Assembly (NCBI RefSeq): GCF_017355985.1 | Contig: NZ_JAFIQU010000001.1 | Span: 558,001 to 622,000, forward strand | From: Arenibaculum pallidiluteum | Lineage (GTDB): Bacteria > Pseudomonadota > Alphaproteobacteria > Azospirillales > Azospirillaceae | DNA: 64,000 nt | Direction: 5' to 3' | Shown here: in pieces, positions 8,598 through 16,265 of the stretch | Layout: every line of letters starts with the position of its first letter | Numbering within the stretch: position 1 is the first letter of the stretch | Made by a program: the position numbers and the translations under genes | The notes under the pieces: model-generated | What the model was told of the DNA's origin: nothing | Databases searched by the model: none | The model's input: only the letters and a program-made list of their open reading frames with translations

Positions 8598-9527
8598 TCA
8601 GCGGATGACGCCGTCCCGATAGAGGCGCCAGAGCAGCGCAGGTGCCGCGAGCAGCGGGTGCCGGCGCTGCCATGGCGTGACGGCGATGGGCCGGCCGGCG
8701 TGCCGCTCCAGCTTCCACAGAATGTAGTCGACGCCGTTCTCGAAGGTGAAAGCCGCCTTCGCCAGCCGCATCAGGTTTAGCAGCTTGCCGGCGCGACGCC
8801 GCAGCCGCCAGCCGCGCAGCGCCCGCCCGCGCGCGGCGACCTGCGGACGGATTCGTCCGTCGGGCTCCGCCGCGAAGCGGACGCCCGCCGCCTCCAGCGC
8901 TGCGGGCAGCAGGCCGTCATAGCGCTCCGCGGCCCAGCCGTAGATCAGATCCGGACGGTTGCCGCGCTCGGCGCGCAGCTCGGCGCCGTATGTGCTGCGG
9001 AATAGGCCCGTCCAGTAGCCCGCAGGCGATGCCGCGTCGGGCCCGAGGCGGACCGCCCAGCCCGCAGCGGCGGCAAGCGCCGCGGCGATCGCATCGACCA
9101 CGAATGCGCTGGCCGCCTCGTCCCGGGCATGGACCAGGGCCACGGGCTGGCAGAAGCGCGCCCAGATCGTGGTGTCGATGCCGTCGCCGCGCACGGCACG
9201 CGCGAAGGCGCGGGTTTCCATCACGGCCACCTTGGCGCGCAGCACGCCGCCGTCCCACGGGACCTCGAGATAGGAGACCGAGGGGGGCAGCAGCGCATTC
9301 AGCAGGGCCGGCCAGAAGCGGCCGTGATAGGTCCGCAGCGAGTCCGTGAGCACATAGAAGTCGAGCAGGCCGCTGGTGTCGCCGGTGCGCAGGCAGGAGC
9401 CGTAGAAGAGGATCGCCGCGACGCTCGCCCCGTGGCGGTCGAGGATCGCGGAGCCAACCGCCCGGGCGGCGTCCGGCGCGGGATCCGCCAGCTCGGCTGC
9501 GACCAGCGCGGCGAGCCGCCCGGTCAA
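8598..9527 (-). CDS. Nucleotidyltransferase-fold protein of the sphingolipid head-group operon
   Basis: A 309-aa protein, last of a three-gene minus-strand operon. Residues around 35-55 (FYGSCLRTGD...LLDFYVLTD) resemble the GS...DxD signature of the nucleotidyltransferase fold, but the first Asp of the DxD pair is Leu. Activity is therefore uncertain. By position next to spt it matches CpgC of the Caulobacter ceramide-phosphoglycerate locus, a gene needed for head-group assembly; this equivalence is inferred. The TTG start overlaps the upstream kinase stop (TTGA), and upstream in-frame sequence is shadow of the kinase gene. Confidence 0.72.
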   Translation of the reverse strand: MTGRLAALVAAELADPAPDAARAVGSAILDRHGASVAAILFYGSCLRTGDTSGLLDFYVLTDSLRTYHGRFWPALLNALLPPSVSYLEVPWDGGVLRAKVAVMETRAFARAVRGDGIDTTIWARFCQPVALVHARDEAASAFVVDAIAAALAAAAGWAVRLGPDAASPAGYWTGLFRSTYGAELRAERGNRPDLIYGWAAERYDGLLPAALEAAGVRFAAEPDGRIRPQVAARGRALRGWRLRRRAGKLLNLMRLAKAAFTFENGVDYILWKLERHAGRPIAVTPWQRRHPLLAAPALLWRLYRDGVIR

Positions 9528-10477
9528 GGGGCCACGATCCCGATCCGGCGCTCGGCCGTCAGGCGGATCCCGGCCGCACCGGGATCGTACAGCTCGCCGT
9601 CGACCACGAAGGGCTGGGCGAAGTCGAGATCCAGCGCGTCCGCCCGGCCGCTGGCATAGCCCGCCTCGGCCATCCACGGCCGCGGCCGGCCGCGCAGCAC
9701 GGGCAGGAGCGCGGCCATCAAGCGCCGCGGCGGCGCCGCGATGTCGAGCCAGCGGAGCGGGCCACTTCCCTCGCCCCAGAAGGGCCGGAGGCCGAGCATC
9801 AGCCGGTCGAGCGTCGTCGCCAGCGTCACGAAATGGCTGCCGCCGCGTACGGGCCCGCCATCCACTGAAAGCTCCAGCGGCTCGCCGGCCAGAAGGGCGT
9901 TCCGGTCGGACCCGAAGAGCACCTTCGCCAGCATCCCCGCGATGCTGAACGCGACCGCGGCGCCGTTGTTGATCCCTGCAGCATGCACATGGCTGTAGGC
10001 GAGCCTGGTCCCTGCCGCGAAGCCGGCGGCACCGAACAGGAAGCCGCTGAGCCGGCGCGCCGACCCGTCGCGCCAGGTGACGTCCAGCATCGGCAGCTCG
10101 ACCCGGGACAGCCGGCCGGCGCGGGCGGCCTGCTCCAGCCGCGCGAGTCCCTCGGCACCGACGCCGGAGCCGAGGCCCGCGCCGTGGAGGGCGCGGGCCA
10201 GCAGGTTGGTCCGCCCGGCCGGCAGCAGGGCGAGATCCGGCAGCGACTCGCCATAGGCCTGCGGCAGCGCGGTGAGGACCTCGCGGATGGTGCCGTCGCC
10301 GCCGCTGACGGCGATCACCCCGACCTCCCTGCGACGGAAATCGGACAGCGCCTCGGCCAGCTCCTGCTGGGTGCGGGGCTGCGCGTGCGGCACGTCGCCG
10401 TTGCCGGCGCAATGGCCGGCAAGGCCGCCCTTGCGGTTGCGCAAGCTGCGCGGATTGCTGACGACCCCGATGCGCAT
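9524..10477 (-). CDS. cpgB: Diacylglycerol/ceramide kinase family protein (CpgB-like)
   Basis: A 317-aa lipid kinase with a DAGK catalytic domain; SGGDGT at residues 58-63 is the nucleotide-binding motif. It likely phosphorylates ceramide to ceramide-1-phosphate on the inner membrane, as the ceramide kinase CpgB does in Caulobacter. Diacylglycerol or sphinganine are alternative substrates. The start ATG at 10477 shares its A with the upstream stop (TGATG) and the stop is shared with the next start (TTGA), so the three genes are tightly coupled. No membrane segment is evident. Confidence 0.84.
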   Translation of the reverse strand: MRIGVVSNPRSLRNRKGGLAGHCAGNGDVPHAQPRTQQELAEALSDFRRREVGVIAVSGGDGTIREVLTALPQAYGESLPDLALLPAGRTNLLARALHGAGLGSGVGAEGLARLEQAARAGRLSRVELPMLDVTWRDGSARRLSGFLFGAAGFAAGTRLAYSHVHAAGINNGAAVAFSIAGMLAKVLFGSDRNALLAGEPLELSVDGGPVRGGSHFVTLATTLDRLMLGLRPFWGEGSGPLRWLDIAAPPRRLMAALLPVLRGRPRPWMAEAGYASGRADALDLDFAQPFVVDGELYDPGAAGIRLTAERRIGIVAP

Positions 10478-11649
10478 CAGCGCGCCAGCCAGGACGCGAT
10501 CGGCCCGTGGCGCCGCGCGATGAAGGCCTGGACGATCTGGACCGTGTGCACCAGCAGCGAGGCCGCGGTCCACCACGCCACGGCAAGCATGCCGAGATCG
10601 GGGCGACCGGCCAGCGCGCCGACCGTCAGCAGGAGCAGGTTCGGATTGCGCCGCGCCGTGATCAGGCGGAACCAGCTGTCGAAGCGCCGCCAGATGTGGA
10701 TCTCGATCCCGAACAGGGCAATGAACAGCCCTTCCTGCAGCCGCTGCAGGACGTAGCCCGCCACGACGACGCCAAGGACAAGCCAGGTCTGTTCCAGCGG
10801 CAGCCCCACGGCCGACAGGCCGACCATCCAGGCCCAGTACCAGAAGGGCGGGTGCACCAGGTCGATGCCGTGGTCGAAGACGTTGCCGAGCTTGGTCGAG
10901 GTCAGCGTCACGCGGGCGAGCTTGCCGTCCACGGTGTCGAGGAAGGTCATACCCCAGGCCATGGCCAAGCCAGGCAGGAACCAGCCGTGCCAGAAGGCCG
11001 CCATGGCCAGGATCACCAGGACTAGGCTGAGCCACGTCACCGCGTTGGGGGTGATCCCGTGCTCGGCGCACCAGCGCGTGACCCGGAGCGCGGGCGCCGG
11101 CCAGACGTATTTGGTGACGAGGTCGGTGACGCCCTTGTAGGAGCCCGCGAACATGCGGCGCTCGACCGCGGGCAGGGAGCCCTCGTCGAGGGGCAGCAGG
11201 TACGGCGCCTCGCGCTTGCGCAGGGCGTTGTTGTAGGCGGTGCTGAGCGTGCCCGGCGTGACGGTGCGCAGCCCGGCCGGCACGGGACCGCCGGCGGCCA
11301 GCAGCTCCGCCGCTGCCGCGGCCTGTCCGGGGCCGACGATGGCGGCCACGGGGCGCCCGTCCTCCCCCGTCAGGACGGTATCTGCCGCGCGCGCGAGGTC
11401 GGCGATCAGCACGGCGTCGAAGACGTGGTCGTCTCGGACCAGCAGATGCCGCCGGCCGGTCTGCACCAGGCCGTCCCATGGCCGGATGTCGGTCACGCCG
11501 GCGCGTGCGAGGGATCGGCGCAGCCGTTCGGCGGAGCTCATCCCCCACAGGCGCAGGCTGCTGGACCCGAGGATCCGCGCGACCGGGGCCGACGCGGACT
11601 CGACAGCGGCCGCCGCATCGGTCAATGCATGCTCGGCAGTCCCGTTCAC
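10477..11649 (-). CDS. CDP-alcohol phosphatidyltransferase with degenerate N-terminal nucleotidyltransferase-like domain (CpgA-like)
   Basis: A 390-aa membrane enzyme. The C-terminal half has the full family signature: DxxDG at residues 238-242, then AR, G and the final DxxxD, followed by several hydrophobic segments. The N-terminal ~200 residues resemble the cytidylyltransferase half of bifunctional inositol-phosphate enzymes, but no GxGxR loop is present. In this operon it most simply transfers a CDP-activated head group, perhaps glycerate-derived, to ceramide-1-phosphate. The GTG at 11649 has GAGGGG upstream, leaving only 18 bp to the divergent phosphoesterase start. A start at an internal ATG (MSSAERL) is possible. 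Confidence 0.8.
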   Translation of the reverse strand: MNGTAEHALTDAAAAVESASAPVARILGSSSLRLWGMSSAERLRRSLARAGVTDIRPWDGLVQTGRRHLLVRDDHVFDAVLIADLARAADTVLTGEDGRPVAAIVGPGQAAAAAELLAAGGPVPAGLRTVTPGTLSTAYNNALRKREAPYLLPLDEGSLPAVERRMFAGSYKGVTDLVTKYVWPAPALRVTRWCAEHGITPNAVTWLSLVLVILAMAAFWHGWFLPGLAMAWGMTFLDTVDGKLARVTLTSTKLGNVFDHGIDLVHPPFWYWAWMVGLSAVGLPLEQTWLVLGVVVAGYVLQRLQEGLFIALFGIEIHIWRRFDSWFRLITARRNPNLLLLTVGALAGRPDLGMLAVAWWTAASLLVHTVQIVQAFIARRHGPIASWLAR

Positions 11650-11667
11650 CAGCCCCTCGCCTCGTCC

Positions 11668-12585
11668 ATGCGGCAGATCCTGAGCTTCGCCCACTTCTCC
11701 GATCCCCACCTGCCGCTGCCATCCGGCCGTCCGGGACGCCTGCGCGATCTCGCCGGCAAGCGGTTGTTAGGGTACCTCTCCTGGCGGCGCAAGCGACACG
11801 GTGTCCACCGGCCGGACGTCCTGGCCGCACTGCTTGCCGACATGTCGGGACATGCCCTCGACCACGTCGTCGTGACAGGGGACCTCGTCAACATCGCCCT
11901 GCCCGATGAATTCGAACGCGCGCGCGCCTGGCTCGAGCAGCTGGGGACGCCCGACGGCGTCTCGGTCGTTCCCGGAAACCACGATGCGACGGTCGCCATG
12001 CCGTGGCAGACCGGCATCGGGTTGTGGCAGCCCTGGATGGAGAGCGACGGCGGCGGTGCCGGATTCCCTTTCGTGCGGGTGCGCGGGCCGGTCGCCTTCA
12101 TCGGGGTGTCCACGGCCGTGCCCAGCCCGCCGCTGCTGGCCATCGGCACGGTCGGACGCGACCAGGCGGCGCGCCTCGCCGAGGCGCTCGACAGGGCGGG
12201 CCGGGACGGGCTGTTCCGCGTGGTGCTGATGCATCATCCCCCGATGATGATCCACGGCACCGCCCGGACGGCGCTCACGGACCGGCGCGAGGTCCAGGCC
12301 GTCCTGCGGCGTTGTGGGGCCGAACTCGTGCTGCACGGGCACCATCATCGCGAGCATCTCGGCTACCTGCCGGGCCCCGGCGACGCCGCGATCCCCGTCA
12401 TCGGGGTTCCCTCGGCCTCGGCCGCCGCGCACGGCCATACCCAGCCGGCCCGCTGGATCCGCTTCACGGTGGCGGGGCTGGAGGGCGGCTGGCACCTCGG
12501 CGCGGAGGTCCGGGGCTTTGTCGAGGGAGGCTTCCAGACCACCTCGCGCTTCGCCATCGGCTACGAGGCGCGTGCGGCCGCCTGA
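11668..12585 (+). CDS. Calcineurin-like metallophosphoesterase
   Basis: A 305-aa dinuclear-metal phosphoesterase. All family motifs are present in order: SDPH near residue 10, TGDLVN, PGNHD, MHHPP and LHGHHH. No signal peptide or membrane segment is visible, so it acts in the cytosol or at the inner leaflet. Placement at the head of the plus-strand sphingolipid operon suggests a lipid or nucleotide-linked phosphate substrate, for example removal of a phosphate during head-group assembly. That is inference; LpxH-like pyrophosphatases are distant relatives. It is divergent from the CDP-alcohol transferase gene with almost no intergenic space. Confidence 0.85.
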   Translation: MRQILSFAHFSDPHLPLPSGRPGRLRDLAGKRLLGYLSWRRKRHGVHRPDVLAALLADMSGHALDHVVVTGDLVNIALPDEFERARAWLEQLGTPDGVSVVPGNHDATVAMPWQTGIGLWQPWMESDGGGAGFPFVRVRGPVAFIGVSTAVPSPPLLAIGTVGRDQAARLAEALDRAGRDGLFRVVLMHHPPMMIHGTARTALTDRREVQAVLRRCGAELVLHGHHHREHLGYLPGPGDAAIPVIGVPSASAAAHGHTQPARWIRFTVAGLEGGWHLGAEVRGFVEGGFQTTSRFAIGYEARAAA

Positions 12586-12661
12586 CGGACAGCGCTCGGC
12601 ATTGCCTGGGTTCCGGGGCGGGCTTAGGGTGGAAGCGCCGCATGTAAAGCGGATGGAGACC

Positions 12662-13117
12662 ATGACCAACGCGACGATGCGGAAATTCGGTCACCCGCAG
12701 ACCCTGGTCGCCGAGACGGCGCACTGGTCGGTCCTGGTGCGGCCGCAGCAAGTGACGCTGGGATCCCTGGTCCTGGCCTGCCGGGAACCCGTCAGGGCCT
12801 TCGGCGAGGTCAGCCCCGGAGCTTTCGCCGAGCTGCAGCCCGTCGTCTCGGCGTTGGAAGCGCTGCTGAGCGGATTTGTCGCGTACGAGCGCATCAACTA
12901 TCTGATGCTGATGATGGTCGACCCGGATGTCCACTTCCACGTGATCCCGCGCTACCAGGGCACGCGCAGCTTCGAGGGAACGGCGTTCCCCGATGCCGGC
13001 TGGCCCGCGCAGCCGGCGCTGGGCTCCGCCGTCGAGCCCGCGCCCGAGATGCTGGACCGCATCGTTGCGGCCCTGCGCGGACGCTGGGCCGGGCCCGGCG
13101 CGCAAGCGCAGGCATGA
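12662..13117 (+). CDS. HIT-family protein with atypical histidine triad
   Basis: A 151-aa HIT-superfamily protein; these bind and hydrolyse nucleotides such as dinucleoside polyphosphates or act as phosphorylases. The triad region reads DVHFHVIPR, where the usual first His is Asp; the catalytic His is retained. I chose the second ATG (12662) for its GGAG spacing; an ATG at 12653 is possible. Its place between a phosphoesterase and the LptF-type gene suggests that it processes a nucleotide by-product of head-group transfer. That is speculation. Confidence 0.8.
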   Translation: MTNATMRKFGHPQTLVAETAHWSVLVRPQQVTLGSLVLACREPVRAFGEVSPGAFAELQPVVSALEALLSGFVAYERINYLMLMMVDPDVHFHVIPRYQGTRSFEGTAFPDAGWPAQPALGSAVEPAPEMLDRIVAALRGRWAGPGAQAQA

Positions 13118-13148
13118 CCGGGCCCAGCCCGCAGACCGGAAGCCCCAC

Positions 13149-14336
13149 TTGCGCCTGATCGACCGCTACATCCTTCTCCAGACGGCAAAGCCGCTCGGTA
13201 TTTCGCTGATACTCGTGCTGGCGGCGCTGATCCTCGAGCGGATCCTGCGCCTGTTCGACCTGCTCGCCCAGCAGGGCAAGGAGTTCGGCCAGATCTTCAA
13301 CATGGCGGCCAACCTGGTGCCGCACTATCTCGGCCTCGCGCTGCCGGCGGCCTTCTTCATCAGCATCTTCCTGGTCGCAGCGCGCTTCAGCGAGGATAAC
13401 GAGCTGGACGTGCTGCGCGGATGCGGGCTGTCGATCCGGCGCTTCAGCCGCCCGTTACTCGGCCTCGCCGTTCTGCTGGCGCTGTTCAGCATAACGCTCT
13501 ACGGATACGTACAGCCGTACTCGCGCTATGCGTACCGCGCCATCCTTTACGCAGCCACCAGCGCCGCCTGGGACGCGTCGGTGACCACGGGCACCTTCAT
13601 CGAGGCCGGCGACGGGTACACGGTCCATGCGGACCGCTGGGACAGCACCGGCACCTGGCTCGAGCACGTCTTCGTCCACCAGACCGAGCCCGGCGGGACC
13701 GAGGTCACAACGACCGCCCGGCGGGGCGTGCTGCAGCGCAGCCCCGACGGGCAGCACATCGCGCTGACCCTGCAGGACGCCGTCCAGATCCGCACGCCGC
13801 CCGGCGGGTCCGGCGCCGTCCTCGCCTTCGAGAACCTGCAGGTGGGACGGCCGTTCTCGCAGAACATCCCGTCCTTCCGCGACCGCGGGGACAACGAGCG
13901 CGAGCTGACCATGGACGAGCTGCGCAGCGAGTGGCGGAATCCCGCGTCGCCCGTCCCGCACAGCCGCCTCCGCTCGGAGTTCGATGCCCGGCTGGTCCGG
14001 GCCGCCTCCATCCTGTTCCTTCCCATGCTGGCCGTCCCGATGGGCATGGCCGCGAAACGGAACTTCCGCTGGCAGGGGATCGCCGTGGCCGCGGTGATCC
14101 TGCTGCTGTACCACCACACGATCCAGTTCGGCGAAAGCCTGGCGGATCTGGGCCGGGTCAATCCGCTGCTCGGCCTGTGGCTGCCCTTCGCCATCTTCGC
14201 CAGCGGCTGTCTCGGCCTGCACTTCACGGCCGAGCGGCGCCCCGGGACCGATCCCTTCGGCGCCGCCTTCGCCGCCGTGGACGCGGCGGCACGTTGGATC
14301 GGCCAGGTCGTGCCGCGGTGGAGACCGCGGCCGTGA
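13149..14336 (+). CDS. lptF: LptF/LptG family permease (first of pair)
   Basis: A 395-aa inner-membrane permease. RLIDRYIL at the N-terminus leads into the first membrane helix, helices 2-3 follow by about residue 120, a periplasmic beta-jellyroll segment spans roughly 125-270, and three C-terminal helices follow: the classic LptF/G layout. The TTG start at 13149 fits because family members begin with this motif and GGAAG lies six bases upstream. LptF/G with LptB2 and LptC extract lipopolysaccharide from the inner membrane. Here the pair is embedded in the sphingolipid locus, with no lptB or lptC beside it. It may be the sole genomic copy or a dedicated paralogue; the window cannot decide. 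Confidence 0.88.
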   Translation: MRLIDRYILLQTAKPLGISLILVLAALILERILRLFDLLAQQGKEFGQIFNMAANLVPHYLGLALPAAFFISIFLVAARFSEDNELDVLRGCGLSIRRFSRPLLGLAVLLALFSITLYGYVQPYSRYAYRAILYAATSAAWDASVTTGTFIEAGDGYTVHADRWDSTGTWLEHVFVHQTEPGGTEVTTTARRGVLQRSPDGQHIALTLQDAVQIRTPPGGSGAVLAFENLQVGRPFSQNIPSFRDRGDNERELTMDELRSEWRNPASPVPHSRLRSEFDARLVRAASILFLPMLAVPMGMAAKRNFRWQGIAVAAVILLLYHHTIQFGESLADLGRVNPLLGLWLPFAIFASGCLGLHFTAERRPGTDPFGAAFAAVDAAARWIGQVVPRWRPRP

Positions 14337-15436
14337 CGCTCACGCGCTACTTCACGCGCGCCTTCGGCGGACGGTTCCTCGCGGTGCTGCTCGCCCTGGC
14401 CTCGCTGCTGCAGCTCCTGGACCTGCTGGACAAGGCCAGCCAAGTGCTGGAGCGCGGCCATGGGATGGCGGACCTGCTGACCTATGTCGCGCTGAACCTG
14501 CCGCTGATCCTGAACCAGCTCGTGCCGCTGGCGGTCCTGGTGGGCGCCGTCACGGCCTTCATGTCCTTCGTGCAGCACAACGAAGTGACGGCCCTGCGCG
14601 CCGCGGGGGCCTCGCCGCTGCGGCTGCTCGGCGTCCTGCTGCCCGCCGTGGCGGTCATCGTCGCCCTGCACCTGCTGCTGATGGGCCAGGTGGCTCCACG
14701 CGCCGAGCAGGCGCTCCAGGACTGGTGGGCCCAGCGCCCGGCGCCCGCGGCCGAGCAGGCCCGCCCGCCCGCGCGGGTCTGGATGCGCGTCGGCTCCAGC
14801 ATTGTCTCGGTCGGCCGGATCTTGGACGGCGGCCATCGGCTTGAAGGCGTCACCATCGTCACCCGCGACGACCAGGGCCGGGCGACGGGGCGGACGGTCG
14901 CCCGCGAGGCCCGCTGGGACGAGGGGCGGCAGGACGGCGCGCAGCAAGGCGCCCCCCAGGGCGCCTGGACGCTGTACGACGCCGAGACGCTGTCGGTCGC
15001 CGATCCCGGGCGGACCGAGCGTCGCGACGCCCTGCCCTGGCCTTCTGGGCCGTCGCCCGAGAACCTGGTCTATCTCGACAGCCCGACCCGGTTCCTGTCG
15101 ATGCAGCGCCTGAAGGAGATCATCCAGGGCCGCTGGTCCGGCCTGCGGGACCGCGGCTATTACGAGACCCAGGCGCAGCAGATCTTCGCCATCCCGGCGT
15201 CGAGCTTCGTCATGCTCCTGCTGGCCCATCCGGCACTGCACGGCATCCGCCGCAGCCGCACATTCGGCACAGGCATGGCGATCGGGCTGGGCCTGGGGCT
15301 ATTGTTCCTGCTATTCCAGGGCCTGCTCGCGGCACTGGCGCAGGCGGGCGCCCTGCCCCCGACCCTGGCCGTCTGGCTACCCCTTGCATTGTTCGGCTGC
15401 ATTGGCGGATCCATCTTCCTATACCTGGAGGAGTGA
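14333..15436 (+). CDS. lptG: LptF/LptG family permease (second of pair)
   Basis: A 367-aa partner of the preceding permease. The N-terminal TRYFTRAFGGRF leads into a membrane helix. LVPLAVLVGAV with HNEVTALRAAGASP is the conserved LptG coupling region that contacts the ATPase. A periplasmic domain rich in Gln/Gly follows, then the C-terminal helices. The GTG start at 14333 overlaps the partner stop by 4 bp (GTGA), so the two are probably made in equal amounts as a heterodimer. Confidence 0.88.
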   Translation: MTLTRYFTRAFGGRFLAVLLALASLLQLLDLLDKASQVLERGHGMADLLTYVALNLPLILNQLVPLAVLVGAVTAFMSFVQHNEVTALRAAGASPLRLLGVLLPAVAVIVALHLLLMGQVAPRAEQALQDWWAQRPAPAAEQARPPARVWMRVGSSIVSVGRILDGGHRLEGVTIVTRDDQGRATGRTVAREARWDEGRQDGAQQGAPQGAWTLYDAETLSVADPGRTERRDALPWPSGPSPENLVYLDSPTRFLSMQRLKEIIQGRWSGLRDRGYYETQAQQIFAIPASSFVMLLLAHPALHGIRRSRTFGTGMAIGLGLGLLFLLFQGLLAALAQAGALPPTLAVWLPLALFGCIGGSIFLYLEE

Positions 15437-15506
15437 GCGCGGGGACGAGCCGGGACCGCGGCCGGCGCGGCGGGCGCGGTGGCGGGATAGAGGAGACGCG
15501 GCAAGC

Positions 15507-16265
15507 ATGTCGGACTGGACTGGACGGACCTACGACCTCGGCAAGATGAACCTGCGCGACCTGCTGGTCGCCTACGCCAGCCACCGGGCGATCCACGTCT
15601 ATGCCGCGATCGCGGTCGCGGGAGCGATTGCCGCCGTGGCCCTCACGGAGGACGGCTGGCGCACCGCCCTGGCGGCGCTGGTGATCGTCGTCCTCTACCC
15701 CTTCGTCGAATACGGCCTGCACCGCTTCATCCTGCACGGCCGATTTCTCTACAAGTCGCGCCTGACCGCCGCCCTGTGGAAGCGCGTCCACTTCGACCAT
15801 CACCAGGACCCGCACGACTTGCGGGTGCTGTTCGGCTCGCTGGCCAATACGCTGCCCATGATCCTCGTGGTGGCCCTTCCAATCGGCTGGGCCGTGGACG
15901 GCCTGCCGGGCGCCGCGGCGGCCCTGGCCTGTGCGACCACGCTGATGTGCATCTACGAATTCTGCCACTGCATGCAGCACCTGAACGTGAAGCCCAGGAA
16001 CCGCCTCCTGCTCCGGATCAAGCAGCTGCACCTCGCGCACCACTTCCACGACGAGAACAGCAATTTCGGGATCACCAGCCATCTCGTCGACAGGATCGCC
16101 GGCAGCTACGTCAGCGAACCGCGGCAGCGTCCGCGGAGCCCGACTGTCTTCAACCTCGGCTATGACGCCGAGGAGGCGAAGCGTTATCCCTGGGTGGCGA
16201 CACTGACGGGGTCGCCGCCCCGCGATCGGCCCCCGGGTCCGCGCGAGGAGGCGGTGTCGTCTTGA
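15507..16265 (+). CDS. Fatty acid / sphingolipid hydroxylase (di-iron membrane family)
   Basis: A 252-aa integral membrane hydroxylase of the sterol desaturase/fatty acid hydroxylase superfamily. The His clusters that bind the di-iron centre are all visible: HRFILH, HFDHH, HCMQH and HLAHHFH, with hydrophobic segments near residues 30-70 and 120-150. In eukaryotes this family makes 2- or 4-hydroxylated ceramides. Its place between the LptG-type and ceramide synthase genes argues for hydroxylation of the acyl chain or long-chain base. AGAGGAG precedes the ATG at 15507. The stop overlaps the next start (TTGA). Confidence 0.86.
   Translation: MSDWTGRTYDLGKMNLRDLLVAYASHRAIHVYAAIAVAGAIAAVALTEDGWRTALAALVIVVLYPFVEYGLHRFILHGRFLYKSRLTAALWKRVHFDHHQDPHDLRVLFGSLANTLPMILVVALPIGWAVDGLPGAAAALACATTLMCIYEFCHCMQHLNVKPRNRLLLRIKQLHLAHHFHDENSNFGITSHLVDRIAGSYVSEPRQRPRSPTVFNLGYDAEEAKRYPWVATLTGSPPRDRPPGPREEAVSS

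Noticed and set aside
9528-10586. In-frame upstream extension of the nucleotidyltransferase-fold gene
   Set aside because: It overlaps the ceramide kinase in another frame and reads as Pro/Arg shadow; the TTG at 9527 coupled to the kinase stop is the sensible start.
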